DNA from: a virus
Length of the DNA: 22,884 nucleotides
IMG/VR virus record: IMGVR_UViG_3300025133_000623
Location: 1 to 22,884 of that record
Reading direction: 5' to 3' (one strand)
The number at the start of each line of letters is the position of its first letter. The first letter of the stretch is position 1. Positions 14,008 to 19,649 of this stretch are shown one piece after another. The notes beneath the pieces are model-generated. The model saw only the letters and a program-made list of their open reading frames with translations, was not told where the DNA came from and made no database searches. The position numbers and the translations under genes are program-made.

Positions 14008-14451
14008 TCAGGCCGCTAGGGCGTGCTGCGCCCAGAAAGCGGAGGCGACAATCTTGTCGTCCTCGCTCAAACTGCGGTCCCACGGCTCGCGGGGCGAAGG
14101 CTCCTCGGCTTGCGTCCCATACGCCGTGTAGATGATGGGCTCGTCGCGACCGGGGCCAGCGACGAGGACCATGCGCCTGCACGGGCGATGGGGGCGGTTG
14201 ACGAGGCGCGAGGGACCACGGCGGTTGCCGCGAGTCTCGTACACCACCTCGCGCTCCGCGATGGGCTCGTCGCCCGCAGCGGGACCGTAGAGCGCCGACA
14301 AGAGGTCGGGGCACTCCTCGGGCATTTCAACCACGAGGATCTGAAAGCTGCCGTCCCAGCCATGCAGGAGCGTGTCAATGAAACGAAGATGCGCGGAGTC
14401 CAGTCCGTGATCGTCGTGGGCGAGAATGTGTCCGTCAGGGGTAGTTGCCAT
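14008..14451 (-). CDS. Hypothetical phage protein (147 aa)
   Basis: I choose the ATG at 14451, which lies after GGAGG held in a stem-loop with a 7-base loop (14459-14473). The product has a conserved-looking centre: EREVVYETRGNRRGPSRLV, RPHRPCRRMVLVAGPG, IIYTAYGTQAEEPSPREPW. This order (R-G-R---SR-V-R ... V-V--GP ... YTAYGG-----REPWD) recurs in uncharacterised phage and actinobacterial proteins; I remember no function. N-terminal part is acidic with several His. It stands as a separate unit between two terminators (14518-14543 upstream, 13970-13994 downstream). Confidence 0.75.
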   Translation of the reverse strand: MATTPDGHILAHDDHGLDSAHLRFIDTLLHGWDGSFQILVVEMPEECPDLLSALYGPAAGDEPIAEREVVYETRGNRRGPSRLVNRPHRPCRRMVLVAGPGRDEPIIYTAYGTQAEEPSPREPWDRSLSEDDKIVASAFWAQHALAA

Positions 14452-14458
14452 AATTCTT

Positions 14459-14473
14459 GTGCCTCCAATGCAC
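14459..14473 (-). promoter_or_regulatory. Ribosome-site stem-loop, 7-base loop
   Basis: GTGC-ATTGGAG-GCAC on the minus strand; the arms are unchanged and one T is added to the loop. Precedes the ATG at 14451. Confidence 0.7.
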
Positions 14474-14491
14474 ATTGTTGGATTGTCGTCA

Positions 14492-14507
14492 GGAACCAGA
14501 GGGCTCC
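14492..14507 (-). repeat. Second leader hairpin, copy 3
   Basis: Minus GGAGCC-CTCT-GGTTCC, pairing preserved. Confidence 0.7.
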
Positions 14508-14517
14508 TACCCAGAAA

Positions 14518-14543
14518 AGCCCGACCCCAGAGGGGTACGGGCT
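14518..14543 (-). terminator. Intrinsic terminator after the 15125-14568 gene
   Basis: Minus strand AGCCCGTACCCC-TCT-GGGGTCGGGCT followed by TTTCT; loop and inner pairs vary between copies while pairing is kept. Confidence 0.85.
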
Positions 14544-14567
14544 AATCGGGTTCAGATTGTCGTCTTA

Positions 14568-15125
14568 CTACGCACGCCGATAGGGCGTGCGCTCCATCCT
14601 TCGGTTGCAGTTATCGCAGTACAGCCCCGTCCAACCGCCGTAGGCGACCGTGCTCGACTCGCCGCAACCGGAGCATCGGCAGTCCACGAGGTAAATGAGC
14701 CCGTCCTCGTCCATTCGCTTGTTGGTCAGAATCGCCTTTGCGTCTAGCTCCTCCTCGGGGCGGCAGTCCTGTATGACGAACGAGTCGTCAAACGTGGCGG
14801 GGTCGTAGGCGCAGAAAGAGAAGTTCAGTTCGTCGCGGGCGTACTCGACAAGCCCCCTCCGCGTCAGGTCGTAGCAACGCCCCTCTGCCATGCGCCGTGC
14901 CGCCGGGGAGTTCTGCGCCCGCGCCGCCTGAATCATATTGTTGTGAATCTCCACCGACTCCATCGCCCAGTCGGTAGGCATGTCGAGCACCATGCTGAGG
15001 TATGTGCAGCACGCCTGATAGAGGCGTGTCCAACTCGCCTTGTTGTCAGCCGCGCCGTAGACGATCAGCGCCTTGCCACTGATCGGGTGGGGGGTCGCCA
15101 AAATCCAATTGTCGAACTCGTTCAT
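14568..15125 (-). CDS. Hypothetical protein with C-terminal zinc ribbon
   Basis: The protein has 185 residues. The C-terminal region has a four-cysteine zinc ribbon: C151-x2-C154 (CSGCGES) and C170-x2-C173 (CDNCNRR), with extra cysteines at 149 and 138. The N-terminal 130 residues are mixed (MNEFDNWILATPHPISGKAL; helices near TRLYQACCTYLSMVLDM) and unrecognised. The ATG at 15125 follows AGGAGG in a shorter stem-loop (5-base loop, 15129-15141). The stop TAG is followed by the dispersed motif and a terminator. Nucleic-acid or protein binding through the ribbon is a reasonable guess only. Confidence 0.75.
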   Translation of the reverse strand: MNEFDNWILATPHPISGKALIVYGAADNKASWTRLYQACCTYLSMVLDMPTDWAMESVEIHNNMIQAARAQNSPAARRMAEGRCYDLTRRGLVEYARDELNFSFCAYDPATFDDSFVIQDCRPEEELDAKAILTNKRMDEDGLIYLVDCRCSGCGESSTVAYGGWTGLYCDNCNRRMERTPYRRA

Positions 15126-15128
15126 GTC

Positions 15129-15141
15129 GTGCCTCCTGCAC
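15129..15141 (-). promoter_or_regulatory. Ribosome-site stem-loop, 5-base loop
   Basis: GTGC-AGGAG-GCAC on the minus strand; arms unchanged, loop one base shorter. Precedes the ATG at 15125. Confidence 0.7.
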
Positions 15142-15168
15142 AGGGTTGATTGTTGATTGTCGTCAGGT

Positions 15169-15402
15169 TTAGAAGCGGGAAACGCTCAAGGTGCGGCCCC
15201 GCACATGGAGGCTAGCCCCCTTGCGGCGTCCGACCCAGCGGCCCCGGTCGATGGAGTTCGCAGTCGCTTGTGCGGCTGCGAAGTCCTCGTTCGCGTCGGT
15301 CAGTTGCGCCTTGTTGCGCTTGTTCGTCTCGACCCACACGACGAAGCCACGCTGGGTGCCTTCGATATGAGCCTTGCCGATGATCTTGTGTGACTGGATC
15401 AT
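15169..15402 (-). CDS. Small basic hypothetical protein (77 aa)
   Basis: Begins MIQSHKIIGKAHIEGTQRG with a beta-rich N-terminal part (FVVWVETNKRNKAQL), a helix (ANEDFAAAQATANSID) and a very basic end (RGRWVGRRKGASLHVRGRT). Not recognised. The ATG at 15402 is 5 bases after GGAGG in the stem-loop at 15405-15418; a start 4 codons earlier would lie in the hairpin loop. The leader has the full cassette with two tandem dispersed motifs at 15426 and 15433. There is no terminator after it, so it may be read together with the next gene at 15125. Confidence 0.7.
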   Translation of the reverse strand: MIQSHKIIGKAHIEGTQRGFVVWVETNKRNKAQLTDANEDFAAAQATANSIDRGRWVGRRKGASLHVRGRTLSVSRF

Positions 15403-15404
15403 GT

Positions 15405-15418
15405 GTGCCTCCATGCAC
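15405..15418 (-). promoter_or_regulatory. Ribosome-site stem-loop, canonical
   Basis: GTGC-ATGGAG-GCAC on the minus strand, two bases before the ATG at 15402. Confidence 0.75.
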
Positions 15419-15442
15419 GTTGTTGATTGTCGATTGTCGTCA

Positions 15443-15458
15443 GGAACCAGAAGGTTCC
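15443..15458 (-). repeat. Second leader hairpin, copy 4
   Basis: Minus GGAACC-TTCT-GGTTCC, a fully Watson-Crick version. Confidence 0.7.
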
Positions 15459-15468
15459 TACCCAGAAA

Positions 15469-15493
15469 AGCCCGTCCCTTTCGGGTACGGGCT
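15469..15493 (-). terminator. Intrinsic terminator after the 15872-15513 gene
   Basis: Minus strand AGCCCGTACCC-GAAA-GGGACGGGCT then TTTCT. Confidence 0.85.
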
Positions 15494-15512
15494 AGTCGGG
15501 TTCAGATTGTCG

Positions 15513-15872
15513 TTACTTGCTACGCCCAGCGGCTTTAAGCACCGCCGCGAGTCGCGCCTTCTGCACGGCGCTACTTGACCCATCGCGGAACGAAGCCCGA
15601 AGCGCCGCGACAGCCTTCCGATGCTCTTTCGTGACTACCGGGGGAATCGGCTTCAGCGCGTCGTAATTCAGGGCGTCGGCGGCGACGGCGGCGGGGTCTT
15701 TGGCCCGCAGCGCGGTAGCGGTTGCAGCGGACGTACTCAGCACATCGTCGTAGTGCTGGATAGCGTAGGAAAGCCGCTGGGTCCACTTGCCGCCAGCCAG
15801 CAGAGCCTTGACTACGGCGATCCGGTGGGGGTGCTCGCTTCGTTGCTTCAGGGTTTCAGTTGATTCGTTCAT
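15513..15872 (-). CDS. Helical basic hypothetical protein (119 aa)
   Basis: The product is almost all helix (MNESTETLKQRSEHPHRIA, AVVKALLAGGKWTQRLSYA, a run of Ala-rich sequence, and AVQKARLAAVLKAAGRSK at the end), with a net positive charge. It is not recognised; it resembles a small DNA- or RNA-binding helical bundle, but nothing specific is visible. The start at 15872 follows GGAGG in the stem-loop 15878-15891, right after the terminator at 15910-15934. The stop TAA is followed immediately by the dispersed motif and a terminator at 15469-15493, so it is a single-gene unit. Confidence 0.7.
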   Translation of the reverse strand: MNESTETLKQRSEHPHRIAVVKALLAGGKWTQRLSYAIQHYDDVLSTSAATATALRAKDPAAVAADALNYDALKPIPPVVTKEHRKAVAALRASFRDGSSSAVQKARLAAVLKAAGRSK

Positions 15873-15877
15873 TGTCA

Positions 15878-15891
15878 GTGCCTCCATGCAC
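15878..15891 (-). promoter_or_regulatory. Ribosome-site stem-loop, canonical
   Basis: GTGC-ATGGAG-GCAC on the minus strand before TGACAATG, the start at 15872. Confidence 0.75.
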
Positions 15892-15909
15892 AGGGTTACT
15901 ACCGCCGAA

Positions 15910-15934
15910 AGCCCGTCCCTTTCGGGTACGGGCT
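15910..15934 (-). terminator. Intrinsic terminator after the 16317-15955 gene
   Basis: Same stem as 15469 (AGCCCGTACCC-GAAA-GGGACGGGCT), followed by TTTCGG, a weaker T-run. Confidence 0.8.
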
Positions 15935-15954
15935 AATCGGGTTCAGATTGTCGC

Positions 15955-16317
15955 CTAACTCAGGTAGGTCAGGACGTAGCCTTCGTAGGCGTCGGCATCG
16001 TCCTCAAGCCGCTGCTCCTCGTCCTCGTCATAGTTGCGGAGCGCGTCGCGGTACTCGATGGAAGTGGCAAAGTGGTCGCGGGCGGCGGCGAGGAGAAGGT
16101 TCGTCGCGGCGGGGTCTTCGTCGTCGTCGTCGTCGCCCCAGGCGATGCCATAGTCGATATCGTCGTCGTCGTCGCAGAGGTCAAACTCGTCGGGGTCTTC
16201 GTCTACCGAGCCGAAAGTCCAGCCGCGTGACGCGCTGATCAGGTTGAGGGCTTGACGAAGGTACGTCGCTCGATTCTCGGCGAGGGCGGCGCGGCGGTCG
16301 TTGTGGTTGATAGTCAT
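15955..16317 (-). CDS. Acidic protein with poly-aspartate runs (120 aa)
   Basis: The N-terminal third is helical and mildly basic (NDRRAALAENRATYLRQALN). The middle holds two runs of five aspartates (LCDDDDDIDYGIAWGDDDDD) encoded by GTC/GAC triplet repeats near 16119-16135 and 16160-16173 on the plus strand, and the C-terminus is again acidic (NYDEDEEQRLEDDADAYEG). A strongly acidic small phage protein could mimic DNA or bind metal or basic proteins, but there is no specific evidence. The start at 16317 follows the stem-loop 16323-16336. The stop TAG is followed by the dispersed motif. Confidence 0.7.
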   Translation of the reverse strand: MTINHNDRRAALAENRATYLRQALNLISASRGWTFGSVDEDPDEFDLCDDDDDIDYGIAWGDDDDDEDPAATNLLLAAARDHFATSIEYRDALRNYDEDEEQRLEDDADAYEGYVLTYLS

Positions 16318-16322
16318 TGTCA

Positions 16323-16336
16323 GTGCCTCCATGCAC
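16323..16336 (-). promoter_or_regulatory. Ribosome-site stem-loop, canonical
   Basis: GTGC-ATGGAG-GCAC on the minus strand before TGACAATG, the start at 16317. Two tandem dispersed motifs lie upstream at 16344 and 16351. Confidence 0.75.
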
Positions 16337-16358
16337 GTTGTTGATTGTCGATTGTCGT

Positions 16359-16628
16359 CTAGCTCAAGAGGTCGCAGGCTTCCCAGCGCCAGTGCAGGTC
16401 CATGTCCTCGCCCCAGTATGAGGCGAGGTAGTGGAGATCGCCGTTTGGGTTGCGGCAAGTCACCATGAAGGGCTTCTCGCCATTCGGGTCGTAGTGTGCG
16501 GGGGAAGTCGGGGACCAGTCCGAAAACATCGCGTAGCCCTCGGCCTCCTGAAGCGCCGTCTCTATCGACTTGAAGTTGTGCTTTCCGATGATCTCGCCAC
16601 GGTCGTGAACAGTTACTTGATAGCGCAT
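16359..16628 (-). CDS. Hypothetical phage protein (89 aa)
   Basis: Begins MRYQVTVHDRGEIIGKHNF; contains FKSIETALQEAEGYAMFSDW and ends with a Trp-rich segment (YWGEDMDLHWRWEACDLLS). The fold appears mixed alpha/beta; no family is recognised. The ATG at 16628 has GGAG nine bases upstream and the same TGACAATG start context as neighbouring genes, but its leader lacks the conserved GTGC stem-loop; an alternative weaker hairpin (TTCT...AGAA) covers the site. A conserved element at 16656-16697 lies just upstream and may be its promoter. Two dispersed motifs follow the stop. Confidence 0.7.
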   Translation of the reverse strand: MRYQVTVHDRGEIIGKHNFKSIETALQEAEGYAMFSDWSPTSPAHYDPNGEKPFMVTCRNPNGDLHYLASYWGEDMDLHWRWEACDLLS

Positions 16629-16655
16629 TGTCAGTTTCTCCAGAAGAAGGTCCAT

Positions 16656-16697
16656 CCCCCCTCAATTATCTAAAGAAAGCGACAATTCAATTAGGCG
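16656..16697 (-). promoter_or_regulatory. Conserved intergenic element (candidate promoter), copy C
   Basis: Minus strand CGCCTAATTG ... TTTCTTTAGATAATTGAG then GGGGGG, between the CsrA-like gene and the 16628 gene. Contains two dispersed motifs. Confidence 0.5.
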
Positions 16698-16723
16698 ACA
16701 ATTATCTCAAGAAAAGATCAAAA

Positions 16724-16930
16724 CTACTTTTCAGCGGTTTGGCGGTCTATCTTGTAGGTGCGGGGAGCCCGAATGTTCAGGGAAACTCGTCCAGGCTGCG
16801 CGTCCGCACAATAGACGACAATCGGCTCTGAGTCGGGAATCCTGACAACGAGTTCGTCGCCACGCCGAAGCGTCAGCGTCAGCGAGCCAGTGGTGTTGCG
16901 AGGAGGAGGCTGGCGGTCGTCGTGCCGCAT
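16724..16930 (-). CDS. CsrA-like RNA-binding regulator (candidate)
   Basis: The 68-residue protein aligns with CsrA/RsmA after a 15-residue N-terminal extension: SLTLTLRRGDELVV (16-29) against the LILTRRVGETLMI strand of CsrA, GRVSLNIRAPRTYKIDR (47-63) against the NQVRIGVNAPKEVSVHR part. R22/R23 and R63 occupy places like the RNA-contacting R4 and R44 of CsrA. CsrA dimers bind GGA in hairpin loops near ribosome sites and usually repress translation. It is the last gene of an eleven-gene operon (20716-16724), starting 4 bases after the previous stop, with only a weak ribosome site. At least twelve genes in this window have GGA hexaloop hairpins over their ribosome sites, which makes a regulatory role attractive. 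The extension and insertion (IPDSEP) are unusual; another small beta-barrel fold is possible. Confidence 0.6.
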   Translation of the reverse strand: MRHDDRQPPPRNTTGSLTLTLRRGDELVVRIPDSEPIVVYCADAQPGRVSLNIRAPRTYKIDRQTAEK

Positions 16931-16934
16931 GGCG

Positions 16935-17339
16935 CTACTTCAAGAGCGCAGCAGACACACCCTTTACCACTACGTTTCCGATATCAGCCAGAGCGATGCT
17001 CAGAGCGCGGGTCATTCGACTCGCACGCTCTCTGCGCTCGGCTTCAGCGCCCTGAAGGGCGTCAACCAGATCCGATAGGTACAGGCCGCTCTGCTTGAGC
17101 TTGTAAGCCGCCATCGGATCAGTTCCATCAACGAGGCTTTGCAGTTCCTCGCCGATTGCTTCGATGGCTTCCGTGCCGTTTGCCTTCACAAAGTCGGCGA
17201 CAATCCCCAGCACGCTAGTCAGCAGCGGGTCGTCCTCCTTTGCTCCGAGCGCGTCAAGGGCGCTGGACACCGCGTCAGGGACAGCAGCCCCCAGCGCGTC
17301 TGTCACCGCGTCGATGATCGCAGTCTTCTCGTTACTCAT
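16935..17339 (-). CDS. Hypothetical Ala-rich helical protein (134 aa)
   Basis: The ATG at 17339 lies in CGACAATG and overlaps the upstream stop by 8 bases (ATGAGTAA), with GGAGG 5 bases before it. The product is helical and Ala/Asp-rich (MSNEKTAIIDAVTDALGAA... VSSALDALGAKEDDPLL), with a conserved-looking centre (GIVADFVKANGTEAIEAIG) and a C-terminus IALADIGNVVVKGVSAALLK that is amphipathic. It is not recognised; it has no clear membrane-spanning helix. Its ribosome site also sits in a weaker hairpin with the same ATGGAG loop (17343-17354). It is followed 4 bases later by the CsrA-like gene. Confidence 0.75.
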   Translation of the reverse strand: MSNEKTAIIDAVTDALGAAVPDAVSSALDALGAKEDDPLLTSVLGIVADFVKANGTEAIEAIGEELQSLVDGTDPMAAYKLKQSGLYLSDLVDALQGAEAERRERASRMTRALSIALADIGNVVVKGVSAALLK

Positions 17340-17790
17340 TGTCGCCTCCATGCGGTGGTGCTGGTTGCACCTCAAGTCCAGGGGGGTCCACTTCGGGGGT
17401 GTCCACCAGACAATACGAAACAGCCGCGTCCTCCTCCAGCTTCGGTGCTGGGCCAGGGTCGGGCTGCTGCTCCTTCGGGTCGGGGAGCGACCCATCGGGG
17501 TTCGGGTAGGGAAGCCCAGCCAGGAACAGGGCTCGGTACGCCTGGGGCTGTGCCTTCGCCTGAATGAGCAGAGCGGGCTGTGCGTACACGCGGCACGCGA
17601 TCTCGTCACCAGCCCCTCGCGCAGCGTCAGCGGCGCTCAGAAGGGCTGTGGCGGCTTCCTGCTCGCGCTGGAGTCCTGCCAGGATCTCCACGATGTAGGT
17701 GTCGCGGTCACGAATGACTCGCTTCGGGAGGGTGGCGCAGCCTGCAAGCAAAACGAAGCCCAGAAAACAGGCGACAATGTGTCGATTCAT
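17332..17790 (-). CDS. Outer-membrane-type lipoprotein
   Basis: I choose the ATG at 17790 (MNRHIVACFLGFVLLAGCAT), 7 bases after AAGGGG. The N-terminus is a lipoprotein signal peptide with lipobox LAGC and lipidated Cys18; Ala at +2 favours the outer membrane. The rest (152 residues in all) is helical (EQEAATALLSAADAARGAG), then Pro-rich (NPDGSLPDPKEQQPDPGPAP). No domain is recognised. It could be a superinfection-exclusion lipoprotein or an outer-membrane spanin; it is distant from the lysis-like cluster, which argues mildly against the latter. It indicates a Gram-negative host. The stop overlaps the next start by 8 bases. Confidence 0.8.
   Translation of the reverse strand: MNRHIVACFLGFVLLAGCATLPKRVIRDRDTYIVEILAGLQREQEAATALLSAADAARGAGDEIACRVYAQPALLIQAKAQPQAYRALFLAGLPYPNPDGSLPDPKEQQPDPGPAPKLEEDAAVSYCLVDTPEVDPPGLEVQPAPPHGGDNE
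17343..17354 (-). promoter_or_regulatory. Weaker ribosome-site stem-loop (3-bp stem)
   Basis: CGC-ATGGAG-GCG on the minus strand, inside the end of the lipoprotein gene and ahead of the ATG at 17339. The loop is the same as in the array but the stem has only three G-C pairs. Confidence 0.45.
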
Positions 17791-17800
17791 GATCATCCCC

Positions 17801-18061
17801 TTAGCCATCGGCTACGTCGCCGTTCCACGGCAACCAGATAGTACCATCAGTGGCAAAGGTAAGCTCGCCGTCGCCCTCGCACACATCGCACCCGCACTCG
17901 ACAACAGCAACTTTGGGACCGTCGCCATCCTCGGAGAGCACCTTTGAGAGAGGCACCTCGCCAAAGACATTCTCGATCTCGTTGATGATCACACCAACGG
18001 CGTCCCATGAGCCCTGCGTGTACGCGAGCTTCAACGCCAGTGCTACTTCAACCGGGCTCAC
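17801..18061 (-). CDS. Small hypothetical protein with CxC motif (86 aa)
   Basis: The product begins MSPVEVALALKLAYTQGSWDAV, an N-terminal helix, and contains VVECGCDVCEGDGELTF (cysteines in C-x-C-x2-C), a possible metal site, then ends with GTIWLPWNGDVADG. Not recognised. It overlaps the preceding gene by 4 bases (ATGA), and its stop is at the ribosome site of the lipoprotein gene, so it belongs to the same operon. Confidence 0.75.
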   Translation of the reverse strand: MSPVEVALALKLAYTQGSWDAVGVIINEIENVFGEVPLSKVLSEDGDGPKVAVVECGCDVCEGDGELTFATDGTIWLPWNGDVADG

Positions 18062-18792
18062 TCTTGACCGCCTAGCATCGTTTTAACCTGCGCCTCCATG
18101 TCAGCCAGCTTATCAGGATTGTCGGCAAGATCATCAGACGGCTTTGCGTCAGAGGGGTAGGGGCGCTGCCTTGCGCCCTTCCTCGGATCGTCGCTTCCGT
18201 CGTTGTGGAGTGACTTGCTGCTGACCGCTCTGCCCTGATCTCCGAACGGCATCAGGACGCCGGGAGGCATCGCATAGATGCGGTACTGGTTGGCGCTGTC
18301 TTGCAGCCGCGCAGCACACGGGTATGGCATGGCTGCATCAGCGTCGGTGCCCAGCACCTCGTCCTTGATGCGCTGGATGATGCGCCAGTGGTTGTAGTCG
18401 ATGGGCAGCTTGTCGCGTCGCTTGATGCTGACCTCTGCCATTGGGGGGTTCGCCGGGTCGCCCAGCATGGGGCGAATAGTCACCCAGACTTCGTAGAGGT
18501 TGTTTCTGAGGATCTTGTTCGGCTGCTCCTCGGGAGGAAGAGGCACTGACGAACCAGCGAAGACCTCCCACTGCCCCCAGTCGTCCCAATTGTCGCCTCC
18601 GAGCGCAGACTCAGCTTCTTCCATCGCCTGCTTGAGCCCGACTGCCGCAAGTTCTGTCTCGCTGTAGCTGGCATCTTCCTCGCCATCCAGCACACGAGTC
18701 ACCGAGCGCATGAGTCCAGACAATGCGGAGCGCAGCATTCCTGCCCGCGAGTTCGCATTCGTCAACTGAGCACTTAGTTTCTTCTTAGCCAT
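18058..18792 (-). CDS. DUF7694-like phage protein (244 aa)
   Basis: The start at 18792 (MAKKKLSAQLTNANSRAG) follows GGAGG-CGACAATC; an ATG 5 codons earlier would be inside a weak hairpin. The region YEVWVTIRP...AEVSIKRRDKLPI-YNHWRIIQRIKDEVLG...YPCAARLQDSANQYRIYAMPPGVLMPFGDQGRAV matches a phage domain I recall as DUF7694 (SIKR-----I-DWR--Q-IKNE--G-----E-YPA--RL-D-ANQYHL). Its function is unknown. The N-terminal ~90 residues are helical with an acidic WDDWGQWE segment. It overlaps both neighbours, being part of the 20716-16724 operon. Confidence 0.8.
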   Translation of the reverse strand: MAKKKLSAQLTNANSRAGMLRSALSGLMRSVTRVLDGEEDASYSETELAAVGLKQAMEEAESALGGDNWDDWGQWEVFAGSSVPLPPEEQPNKILRNNLYEVWVTIRPMLGDPANPPMAEVSIKRRDKLPIDYNHWRIIQRIKDEVLGTDADAAMPYPCAARLQDSANQYRIYAMPPGVLMPFGDQGRAVSSKSLHNDGSDDPRKGARQRPYPSDAKPSDDLADNPDKLADMEAQVKTMLGGQE

Positions 18793-19036
18793 GATTGTCG
18801 CCTCCATGCGCGGCGTACTTGAGCATAGCGCCCAGGTCGTCGCCGATCAGTTCAATTGTGTTCTTGTTCCAGCCGCACACCGCACACTTGCGATGCCGTA
18901 CCACCCAGTCTTGCGTATACCATCCGACCGCTTCCGCAGCCCAGTCCACGAGGTAGGCGTTCCTGCCGTCCTCTGCCGACTCGTTCGTTCGCGAGTTGCC
19001 GACCTTTGACTTTGCGCCGCAGCGTGGACACTTCAT
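18785..19036 (-). CDS. Zinc-ribbon protein, NrdR-like N-terminus
   Basis: The protein (83 residues) opens MKCPRCGAKSKVGNSR and later has RHRKCAVCGWNKNTIE: cysteines 3, 6, 51 and 54 form a zinc ribbon. The wording CP-CG--S-V--SR ... R-C--C----T-E resembles the zinc ribbon of the repressor NrdR, but the ATP-cone domain is absent and a 30-residue insert separates the two halves, so it is a stand-alone ribbon. Such small proteins are frequent in phages; DNA binding is possible. It overlaps the preceding gene by 4 bases and the next by 8. Confidence 0.8.
   Translation of the reverse strand: MKCPRCGAKSKVGNSRTNESAEDGRNAYLVDWAAEAVGWYTQDWVVRHRKCAVCGWNKNTIELIGDDLGAMLKYAAHGGDNHG
18799..18810 (-). promoter_or_regulatory. 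Weaker ribosome-site stem-loop (3-bp stem)
   Basis: CGC-ATGGAG-GCG on the minus strand, inside the end of the zinc-ribbon gene and ahead of the ATG at 18792. Same loop, three-pair stem, identical to the 17343 copy. Confidence 0.45.
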
Positions 19037-19386
19037 ACACCCTCGCCACCCTCCAGCAACGCATACCCGGCTATCCGGTACAACGCTGCCTCGACACTCA
19101 TTGTCTCGGTCGCCACTGCCTCAGAGAGCGTGACCACCCACCCTGGAATCTTGTCCACTGCTTCGACGTTGCCTCGGTTGTCCATGCAGTCGCCGTCGAT
19201 CCTGTTCGCCCACTCTCGCAGTTGTGCCGCGAGTTCGGGGTCAGGGGTCGCGCTTGCATACGCCCGCAAGGCGACAATCGCTGCTGGGTCGCGTTCCGGC
19301 ACGAGGACGAACGCCTCGCCGTCCATGATATCGCCACGCCTGTAGTGCTTGACGACGAACTTGCCTGCTGTCAATCCACCGTTCAT
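19033..19386 (-). CDS. Hypothetical phage protein (117 aa)
   Basis: Begins MNGGLTAGKFVVKHYRRGDI; a segment AFVLVPERDPAAIVALRAYA followed by PDPELAAQLREWANRIDG is typical of small phage proteins that carry an acidic helical pair, but no family is recognised. The C-terminal part is helical (SVEAALYRIAGYALLEGGEGV). It overlaps the preceding gene by ATGA and the next likewise, confirming frame and operon membership. One dispersed motif at 19272 is read as IV. Confidence 0.75.
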   Translation of the reverse strand: MNGGLTAGKFVVKHYRRGDIMDGEAFVLVPERDPAAIVALRAYASATPDPELAAQLREWANRIDGDCMDNRGNVEAVDKIPGWVVTLSEAVATETMSVEAALYRIAGYALLEGGEGV

Positions 19387-19649
19387 GGCTCGTCTCCATA
19401 GCTGCCTTCGTAGACGTATTCGTAAGAGGTTGCTGGGGCCGCTGGTCGCGACCCGTTGTCAGTGGAGCGCAGAGCCGCCTTCACGCGGTTGCTCTCCTTC
19501 GGCACGCACACCAGCGAGATCCCGTTGCCTCGACCGCGTGGACGCATTTCAAGGGTGACGCTGTACTTGTGCGACTCAAACACCTTGATCAAGCCAGTCA
19601 GCAGACTGCCTGGGAGTTCCTTCGGGAGTGGGATCAGGAGGGTCTTCAC
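19383..19649 (-). CDS. Hypothetical phage protein (88 aa), GTG start
   Basis: I choose the GTG at 19649, which overlaps the preceding stop (GTGA) and is preceded directly by the dispersed motif (CGACAATCGTG); an upstream in-frame ATG would overlap the neighbour by 100 bases. The product reads VKTLLIPLPKELPGSLLTGL, then a basic beta segment (SVTLEMRPRGRGNGISLV), and ends in a Tyr-rich tail (SYEYVYEGSYGDEP). Not recognised. Confidence 0.7.
   Translation of the reverse strand: MKTLLIPLPKELPGSLLTGLIKVFESHKYSVTLEMRPRGRGNGISLVCVPKESNRVKAALRSTDNGSRPAAPATSYEYVYEGSYGDEP

Noticed and set aside
16119-16173. GTC triplet runs as a regulatory repeat
   Set aside because: They simply encode the poly-aspartate runs of the acidic protein in frame.
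16359-16665. Frame continuing through the 15955-16317 gene to an upstream start at 16665
   Set aside because: It would read through the 89-residue gene, its stop region and the stem-loop leader; the ATG at 16317 has its own ribosome site.
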